A DNA stretch of 57,284 nucleotides from Micromonospora orduensis (GTDB lineage: Bacteria; Actinomycetota; Actinomycetes; Mycobacteriales; Micromonosporaceae), in assembly GCF_006228125.1 (NCBI RefSeq), contig NZ_VDFY01000113.1, positions 1 through 57,284 of the forward strand. Reading direction: 5' to 3'. Shown piece after piece: positions 52,352-57,284 of the stretch (the first letter of the stretch is position 1; each line of letters starts with the position of its first letter). A program made the translations under genes and the position numbers. The notes below the pieces were generated by a model that was given only the letters and a program-made list of their open reading frames with translations, had not been told where the DNA came from and made no database searches.

Positions 52352-53233
52352 TCAGAGCACGTCGCCGAGGACAGCGACGATCACCGGCACCAGGCCGGCG
52401 AGAATGAACGCCGGCAGGAAGCAGAGCCCCAACGGCAGCACGATGAGCACGCCCGCCCGGCGGGCCGACGCCTCGGCGGCGGTGGCCCGGTCGGCGCGCA
52501 GGTCGTCGGCGAGCCGGGTCAGCGCGCCGGCCAGGGCGGCGCCACTGTTGGCCGAGCGCAACGCGGCCGCCGCCAACCGCTCCGCTCCCGGCACCCCGTC
52601 CAGCGCGGACCACGCCTCCGCCGGACCACCACCGAGCAGCAGGGTGCGACCGACCCGGGCCAGCCTGCCGGCGAGCGGGCCGTCCAACGCCTCGGCGACG
52701 GCCAGCACCGAACGGTCCACCGGAGCACCAGCCCGCATCGCCGCGGCCAACAGGTCGGCGGCGAGCGGCAGGTCGGCGGCCTCCCGAAGCCGGCGTCTGC
52801 GGACGGCCGGTGGCTCGATCCGCCGCAGCCCCACGTCCAGCAGGTACGCCGTCAGGACCCCGCCGAGCAGCCCGAACCACCCTTCGATCACCACGACCAC
52901 GGCGATCCCACCCAGGCCTGCGGCAAGCCGGATGATGTCCGGCCGCCGGCGGCTGCCTGTCGGCCTCCGGTCGACCGGTCCGAGCGCGGTTGCCGGCCCA
53001 CTCACCGGTCCGCGCCGGTTCGCCGGTCCCCTTTCGCTCGCCGGCCCGAGCTGGCTTGCCGGCCCGCGCTGGCTCGTCGGCCCCCTTTCGCTCGCCGGCC
53101 CGAGCTGGCTTGCCGGCCCGCGCTGGCTTGCCGGTCCGGGTCGGGATGCCGGTCCGCGCTGGCGTAGTCGGAGTGGCGCGACGAGCAGGGCAGTGATCAC
53201 CAGGCCGATGGCCACGAGCACCACCGGGGACAT
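52352..53233 (-). CDS. tadC: TadC-like type II secretion F-domain protein
   Basis: This 293-residue inner-membrane protein of the pilus assembly platform has an N-terminal helix (about 3-20), a cytoplasmic low-complexity stretch of nine xxGPAS-type hexapeptides (about 25-78), a transmembrane pair (about 100-135), and a T2SSF helical domain (about 150-270; LPLAADLLAAAMRAGAPVDRSV, GPLAGRLARVGRTLLLG, RSANSGAALAGALTRLADDLRADR). Two terminal membrane helices (VLIVLPLGLCFLPAFILAGLVPVIVAVL) follow. ATG 53233 shares its A with the tadB stop (TGATG). The hexapeptide block is unusual for the family. Confidence 0.85.
   Translation of the reverse strand: MSPVVLVAIGLVITALLVAPLRLRQRGPASRPGPASQRGPASQLGPASERGPTSQRGPASQLGPASERGPANRRGPVSGPATALGPVDRRPTGSRRRPDIIRLAAGLGGIAVVVVIEGWFGLLGGVLTAYLLDVGLRRIEPPAVRRRRLREAADLPLAADLLAAAMRAGAPVDRSVLAVAEALDGPLAGRLARVGRTLLLGGGPAEAWSALDGVPGAERLAAAALRSANSGAALAGALTRLADDLRADRATAAEASARRAGVLIVLPLGLCFLPAFILAGLVPVIVAVLGDVL
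53000..53161 (-). repeat. 18-bp minisatellite inside tadC
   Basis: Nine tandem 18-bp units encode (Q/R/E)(R/L/P)GP(A/T/V)(S/N). A higher-order pattern is visible: the unit triplet QRGPAS-QLGPAS-ERGPxx occurs twice, 54 bp apart, with nearly identical DNA, implying recent slippage or unequal exchange. The frame is kept because the unit is a multiple of three. Confidence 0.85.
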
Positions 53234-54489
53234 CAGCCGGCCCGCCCCGGCGCTCCGCCCAGCCGCTCGGCCCAGAGCAGGCCGACGACCTGAAGTGCCA
53301 CCGCGACGATCGCGCAGATCCCGCCGACCGTGTCGTGCAGGAGCACCGCCACGGGATCGACGCCGATCCCGTACCCGAGCCCGATCCCACCGACCGGCAG
53401 GGCCGCCAACAGCCAGGCCGTGGCCCTGGCGCCGGCCGCCTGCGCCGCGGCGGCGGCGAGCCCTCGATCGGTGGCCCGCGCGTCCGCCTCGATCCGCTCG
53501 ACGAGTTCCGCCAGCGGTGCGCCCGTCCGGTCCGCCAACCGCACCGCAGCCGAGGTCAGCTGGCGGAGCCGGTCCGCGCCGGCGGTTGAGGCGATGTCGA
53601 TGACCGGCGGCACGGGCAGGCCGGCCCGCAGGTCAGCCGCGAGACCGCAGAGCTGGTCCAACCCGCGCCGCCGGACCCGCTCGGCGCGCCGGTTGGCCCG
53701 CCGACGCAACAGGCCGCGCACGACAAACGTGCCGTACCCGCCCATCGCGACACCGGCGACCGGACCGGCGACCACGGCACCGACACCGGCCCCCACCAGG
53801 CAGACCAGCAGCAGTAGGCGCGCCGGCCCGCGCACACCGGCGGTCGCGCTCGGCGCTCCGCCTTCCCGGTCGTCGGGGTCGGTGACCTGTGGGTCACCGT
53901 TGTCGACATGGCCGGGCCGGACCGTCGACATCGCAGCCGCGCTGCGGCTCAGATCGTCCGCGTCCAGGGCCCTGCGACTGTCGACCGCGTCGACAGTCGC
54001 AGGGCCAACCAGACGATCGACCTCAGGCTTTCCGACACCGGTCGCAGGCACGGCCATGGAACTGCCGGCATGCGGATCCAGGTCCAGGATCACCGCTCCT
54101 GGCCGGGTGGTGCCGGCGGGGCGACGGAGATCCCGACGGCTCGGCGGACGGGCCGGGCCCGGCGGACGCGTCGGTCCCACCGCCGCCCCCGCCCACCTCG
54201 TGCCGCTCAGAGTGTCCCCGGTGGATCGGGCGGCCAGCGTCTGCCCGCCACCGGCGGTCGACGACTGCGGCGAAACGGTGGTCGGCCGGCCAGAAGTTGG
54301 CGGATCTCCAGGCGTGCGGCCCAGCTCCCTCACCCACTGCACTAAGGCCTCGTCCGGATCACCGCCAGCGGTGCCGGCACCCACGGCCAGCACCCGACGG
54401 CGGCGGGCCCGGATGGTCCGCACAGGCCACGCCACTAGGACCGCGGCACCCACGAGCAGCGCCACCACCAGCATCGACCCGGCGTTCAT
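53233..54489 (-). CDS. tadB: TadB-like type II secretion F-domain protein
   Basis: This 418-residue protein has an N-terminal membrane helix (about 6-22) and an unusually long polar linker (about 40-215, rich in Pro, Ser, Thr, Asp). A membrane pair follows (about 220-255, LLLLVCLVGAGVGAVVAGPVAG), then a T2SSF domain (about 270-380; GLDQLCGLAADLRAGLPVPPVIDI) and C-terminal helices. It forms the pilus assembly platform with TadC. ATG 54489 overlaps the cpaF stop (ATGA). The linker-coding DNA contains a perfect 39-bp hairpin at 53968-54006. Typical TadB lacks such a linker. Confidence 0.83.
   Translation of the reverse strand: MNAGSMLVVALLVGAAVLVAWPVRTIRARRRRVLAVGAGTAGGDPDEALVQWVRELGRTPGDPPTSGRPTTVSPQSSTAGGGQTLAARSTGDTLSGTRWAGAAVGPTRPPGPARPPSRRDLRRPAGTTRPGAVILDLDPHAGSSMAVPATGVGKPEVDRLVGPATVDAVDSRRALDADDLSRSAAAMSTVRPGHVDNGDPQVTDPDDREGGAPSATAGVRGPARLLLLVCLVGAGVGAVVAGPVAGVAMGGYGTFVVRGLLRRRANRRAERVRRRGLDQLCGLAADLRAGLPVPPVIDIASTAGADRLRQLTSAAVRLADRTGAPLAELVERIEADARATDRGLAAAAAQAAGARATAWLLAALPVGGIGLGYGIGVDPVAVLLHDTVGGICAIVAVALQVVGLLWAERLGGAPGRAG
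53968..54006. repeat. Perfect 18-bp-arm hairpin inside tadB
   Basis: GGCCCTGCGACTGTCGAC (53968-53985) is followed by CGC and its exact reverse complement (53989-54006). It lies in the disordered linker of tadB. It is as strong as the terminators found between genes and could reduce transcription into tadB-tadC-pilin, or be the trace of an inserted sequence. Confidence 0.85.
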
Positions 54490-55697
54490 GCCGGACCCGC
54501 CGTTCCGGGCCACGGCTCACCGAGGATCGGTGGCACCGCCACGCCCCGCTCGCGCAACAGTGCCCCCAGCGCCCGCGCCGCCTGCCCCAGGCCACGACCA
54601 CGCACCCAGGCGGGAACCACGGTGACCAGCCGATCCGGCCCCTCCGGCAGCAGCAGACAGATCGACTCCAGGACGCGTCCACGGTCGCCACGTCGTACCT
54701 GAAAAAGGACCTGCAACGCGGCGACCACCTGGGCGTGCAGCGCGGCACGGGGCAGTCCGCCCAGCATGCCGAGCGCCTCCAGCCGCGCCGGTACGTCGGA
54801 CGGCGCGTTGGCGTGCAACGTGCCGGCACCGCCGTCGTGACCGGTGTTGAGCGCGGCCAGCAGGTCGACCACCTCACCGCCCCGGCACTCACCCACCACC
54901 AACCGGTCCGGCCGCATCCGCAGCGCCTGCCGGACCAGGTCGCCGAGGCTGACCACGCCCGACCCCTCGACGTTCGCGGTACGTGCCTGGAGCCCCACCA
55001 CGTGCGGATGCCCCGGCCGCAGCTCGGCGGCGTCCTCCACCAGCACGATCCGCTCGGTCGCCGGCACCAGCGCGAGCAGCGTGTTGAGCAGGGTCGTCTT
55101 GCCCGATCCGGTGCCACCGGTCACCAGGTACGCCAGCCGGGCGGCGACGACGGCGGCGAGCACGGGCGCCACCGGACGGGGCACCGTCCCCTGGCGCACC
55201 AGCTCGTCGAGGGTGAACGGCCGGTGCCGGAAGGTGCGCAGCGACAGGTAGGGCCCCTCGGTCGCCACCGGCGGCAGCACGGCGTGCAGCCGGGTGCCGT
55301 CGGCGAGCCGGGCGTCCGCGTACGGGGAGCCGTCGTCGAGCCGACGTCCGGCGCTGGCGATCAGCCGCTGCGCCAACCGGCGGACGTCCTCCACGGTGCC
55401 CACCGGCACCGGGACCTGGTGCAGCCCCGCTCCCCGGTCGACCCACACGCGAACGCCGTTGACCAGCACGTCGGTGACCTCCGGGTCGGCCAGCAGCGGT
55501 GCCAGCGGCCCGGCGCCGACGAGGTCGTCGTGCACCCGGTCCGCGATGCGCAGCACGGCGGTGTCGCCGAGCACCGCGGCGGCGGGTTCCGCGCGTACCG
55601 CGGACACGATCGCCGCCGGCGTGACCGGGGTGGTGGCACCGGCGATGCGCTGCCGCACCCGGGCTGCGAGGGAGGGGTCGTCCGGCCGGCCCGTCAT
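54486..55697 (-). CDS. cpaF: Tad/Flp pilus assembly ATPase (CpaF/TadA)
   Basis: This 403-residue secretion ATPase powers pilus assembly. It has the CpaF N-terminal domain (DDLVGAGPLAPLLADPEVTDVLVNG, about 57-82), Walker A GGTGSGKTT (about 200), Asp box LVEDAAELRP, Walker B RPDRLVVGECRGGE and His box TGHDGGAGTLHANAP. It should form a hexamer on the cytoplasmic face of the TadB/TadC platform. ATG 55697 overlaps the ssd stop (ATGA), and its own stop overlaps tadB (ATGA), so the whole operon is translationally coupled. Confidence 0.94.
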   Translation of the reverse strand: MTGRPDDPSLAARVRQRIAGATTPVTPAAIVSAVRAEPAAAVLGDTAVLRIADRVHDDLVGAGPLAPLLADPEVTDVLVNGVRVWVDRGAGLHQVPVPVGTVEDVRRLAQRLIASAGRRLDDGSPYADARLADGTRLHAVLPPVATEGPYLSLRTFRHRPFTLDELVRQGTVPRPVAPVLAAVVAARLAYLVTGGTGSGKTTLLNTLLALVPATERIVLVEDAAELRPGHPHVVGLQARTANVEGSGVVSLGDLVRQALRMRPDRLVVGECRGGEVVDLLAALNTGHDGGAGTLHANAPSDVPARLEALGMLGGLPRAALHAQVVAALQVLFQVRRGDRGRVLESICLLLPEGPDRLVTVVPAWVRGRGLGQAARALGALLRERGVAVPPILGEPWPGTAGPA

Positions 55698-56800
55698 GCC
55701 GCACCTGTCGCGGGTACGCCGGTGAGGTCGGCGACGATCCGTTGGCAGAGCGCCGCCAGCGGACCCTTCCCGGCGGCGGCCGGCGCCTCGCCCCGTTCCA
55801 ATCCTCGACACAGCCCCGGCTCGGGGCGCAGCGTGCCGGCGAGGGGAAGCCCGAGCGCCCGAGCGACCTCGGTGGCACGTAATCGGCCCGGGGCGGGCCC
55901 GCGCACCACCACCGAGAGCGCGGCGCAGTGCGGGGCGGTGGCGGCCACCACCCGGGCGGCAGCGGCGACAGCGCGCAACTCCGCCGGTACGACGACGTAC
56001 GCCTGGTCAGCCGCCTGCAACGCGACCACGGCGGCGTCGTCCAACTGCCGGGGCAGGTCGATGACCACGAAGTCCCGGCCACGTCGGGCGGCATCGACGG
56101 TCGCCGCCATCGCCGACGCGGGCAACGCCAGCAGGTCGCCGCGATCCCAGGAGAGCACCACCAGGTCACCCCGGCTGGGTAGCGCCCGGACCAGCGCAGG
56201 GGCGTCGACCCTCCCGTCGGCACCACTCAGCGACGGCCAGCGCAGCCCCTCCAACTGCTCCCAACCGAGTACGAGGTCGAGGCCGCCGCCGAGCGGATCG
56301 GCGTCGACCAGCAGGGTGCGCAGCCGCGCCCGCGCCGCGGTGACGGCCAGCCCACCGGCGAGCACACTCGCGCCGGCACCACCCCGCCCGCCGAGCAGCG
56401 CGACGATCCGCGCGCCGGAGCCGTCGGCGTCACCGGGGCCCTGCTCGGCGAACCGGTCCACCAGCCACGGTTCGGCAGTCGGCAACGTGGCGACATGCTC
56501 GGCGCCGATCAGCTCGGCGATCTGCCAGCCTGGGTCGAGCTGACCGGCCCGGCCCACCAGCACCAGCCGGGGCCGATGGGGCAGCCGGGCCCGCAGGCAC
56601 GACTGCGCCTGGTCGGCGCCGAGCAGGACGAGAGGCGCGGGAAGCCAGCGGGTACGGGCCGCCGCCGGATCGGCGGCCAACTCCACCTCGGTGCCGCCGG
56701 CAGCGGCGAGCCGGAGCAGATCGTCGAGCAGGTCATCGTCGCCGGTGACGAGCAGGGGAAGCCGGCGGATCGGGGGCGGAACGGAGGTACGGGGTGGCAT
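55694..56800 (-). CDS. ssd: Ssd/CpaE-like MinD-family ATPase
   Basis: This 368-residue protein has an N-terminal receiver-like part without typical phospho-site (about 15-120) and a C-terminal SIMIBI ATPase domain. The deviant Walker A reads LLGGRGGAGASVLAGG (about 155), with Ala-Ser where Lys-Ser/Thr is usual; DADPLGGGLDLVLG and FVVIDLPRQLDDAAVV follow. This matches the septum-site-determining (Ssd) / CpaE-like proteins heading actinobacterial Tad operons, which localise the apparatus. Loss of the second Walker A Lys makes ATP hydrolysis uncertain. ATG 56800 has GGAGG eight bases upstream. Confidence 0.87.
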   Translation of the reverse strand: MPPRTSVPPPIRRLPLLVTGDDDLLDDLLRLAAAGGTEVELAADPAAARTRWLPAPLVLLGADQAQSCLRARLPHRPRLVLVGRAGQLDPGWQIAELIGAEHVATLPTAEPWLVDRFAEQGPGDADGSGARIVALLGGRGGAGASVLAGGLAVTAARARLRTLLVDADPLGGGLDLVLGWEQLEGLRWPSLSGADGRVDAPALVRALPSRGDLVVLSWDRGDLLALPASAMAATVDAARRGRDFVVIDLPRQLDDAAVVALQAADQAYVVVPAELRAVAAAARVVAATAPHCAALSVVVRGPAPGRLRATEVARALGLPLAGTLRPEPGLCRGLERGEAPAAAGKGPLAALCQRIVADLTGVPATGAA

Positions 56801-56881
56801 CGCGGCCTCCAGCGGTCGGGCTCGGTTGTGCCGCCGACACTGCTCTCGCTCGGTCCCGCTCACCGTCCTTGAAGGGCGCCC

Positions 56882-56909
56882 TGTGGATAACGCAGGCACC
56901 TGTGGACAA
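56882..56909. promoter_or_regulatory. Two DnaA-box-like sites upstream of the Tad operon
   Basis: TGTGGATAA (56882-56890; reverse complement TTATCCACA, the classical consensus) and TGTGGACAA (56901-56909; TTGTCCACA, the actinobacterial form) lie 19 bases apart on the same strand, 82-109 bases upstream of the ssd start. The region 56801-57153 shows no gene otherwise. Confidence 0.5.
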
Positions 56910-57153
56910 CGCCCGCCGAAAGGGTGGATCTGCTATGCGCGAGGGTCGCCGCGCAGCCAGCGCGGCTGCGTGCACAATGCGGCAAGCACCCGACAGACGG
57001 CCCCTCGGTGCAGGATGTGCGGACGCCCGCGTCGGTCGCGTGGTGGTCCCTGCCGCTTCCAAGCTCGTCGGATGGGCGTCGATGTCGAGCTGTTCCGGAT
57101 CGAGCAGCAGGGTTCGAGCCGGGGCAGCAGCGCCCTCTGCCTCCGCTTTGTCG

Positions 57154-57284
57154 GGGACTAGTCCCAACGCCGTTCAGTTAGGCGTGGGCGAGGCCGGTCA
57201 AGGGGTGTGTTGATCAGGGAGTGAGAAGCGGAGTTCCGGTATCAAGGTTTGTCACTCCAAGACAACCCAGAACCAGGAACTCCG
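57154..57284. other. Possible edge of an insertion sequence at the right end
   Basis: Here GC content falls, codon-like structure disappears and small palindromes appear: GGGACTAGTCCC (57154-57165) and the inverted pair CGGAGTTCC (57229-57237) / GGAACTCCG (57276-57284). The last lies at the window edge, so any element continues outside. No transposase frame is visible inside the window. Confidence 0.3.

Noticed and set aside
53000..53161. Tandem repeats considered as a CRISPR array
   Set aside because: Units are contiguous without spacers and encode an in-frame hexapeptide.
57105..57140. GGTTCGAGCC resembling a tRNA T-arm
   Set aside because: No matching acceptor, D-arm or anticodon stem could be built around it.

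Overview
The window is 57 kb of very GC-rich DNA from a high-GC actinobacterium. Dense operons with ATGA/GTGA/TGATG junctions, many GTG starts, a DHA2-type exporter, Ku/LigD end joining, a BldG-type anti-anti-sigma factor and a Tad pilus locus all point to the Micromonosporaceae, most likely Micromonospora or a close relative. That placement rests on gene content and style, not on a database search. From memory, the right half has the same gene order as the Streptomyces holB-tmk-topA-hppA-bldG-helicase-ssd/tad neighbourhood, so I read about 28.7-56.8 kb as core chromosome. The left 20 kb is more accessory.

Layout. 0-2.5 kb: 5' part of a secreted protein, a hicAB toxin-antitoxin pair with a recognisable operator, and the decayed C-terminal piece of an XPB-type helicase. 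2.5-7.7 kb: a secreted beta-propeller/Ig-like protein, a secreted M43-type metalloprotease, a short acyl-adenylate-type protein (with a degraded second copy of part of it at 7.5 kb) and a membrane protein. 7.7-10.7 kb: non-homologous end joining, with polymerase and ligase domains as separate overlapping genes divergent from Ku. 10.8-19.8 kb: DUF4241, membrane FKBP isomerase, SCO6745-like, HAD hydrolase, quinone-oxidoreductase-like, acyl-CoA synthetase, NUDIX, 14-TM exporter and DJ-1/PfpI. 19.9-24.8 kb: a HldE-like kinase/nucleotidyltransferase coupled to a GT2, facing a GT9 that follows Hsp20 and DUF2231. 25-28.7 kb: PPOX, VOC, methyltransferase, tRNA-Thr and a membrane metallophosphoesterase.

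28.7-34.8 kb: the conserved tmk-holB-ricT order, interrupted by three coupled small genes (YbaB-like, EspC-like, WXG-containing), with tmk fused to an MFS-like transporter. 35-39.6 kb: fold-type III PLP enzyme, TetR regulator divergent from a FAD sugar-lactone oxidase, CapA-like protein. 39.6-47.7 kb: topoisomerase I, two unknowns (one a lipoprotein), proton-pumping pyrophosphatase, and the bldG/anti-sigma pair. 47.8-51.2 kb: MrfA-like helicase, a 68-residue unknown, a LURP-one protein. 51.3-56.8 kb: the full Tad operon ssd-cpaF-tadB-tadC-DUF4244-tadE-Rv3654c-like on the minus strand. The last 480 bp hold DnaA-box-like sites and what may be the edge of an insertion sequence.

The most unusual signals are: the hicAB promoter with a palindrome between its hexamers, next to the helicase ruin; the type VII-like module inside tmk-holB-ricT; a 39-bp perfect hairpin inside tadB and an 18-bp minisatellite inside tadC; a long disordered insertion within the HldE-like kinase domain; a degenerate ATP site in the anti-sigma partner of BldG; and an AT-rich 50-bp palindromic element at 7.65 kb. 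No CRISPR array, rRNA, phage or intact transposase was seen.
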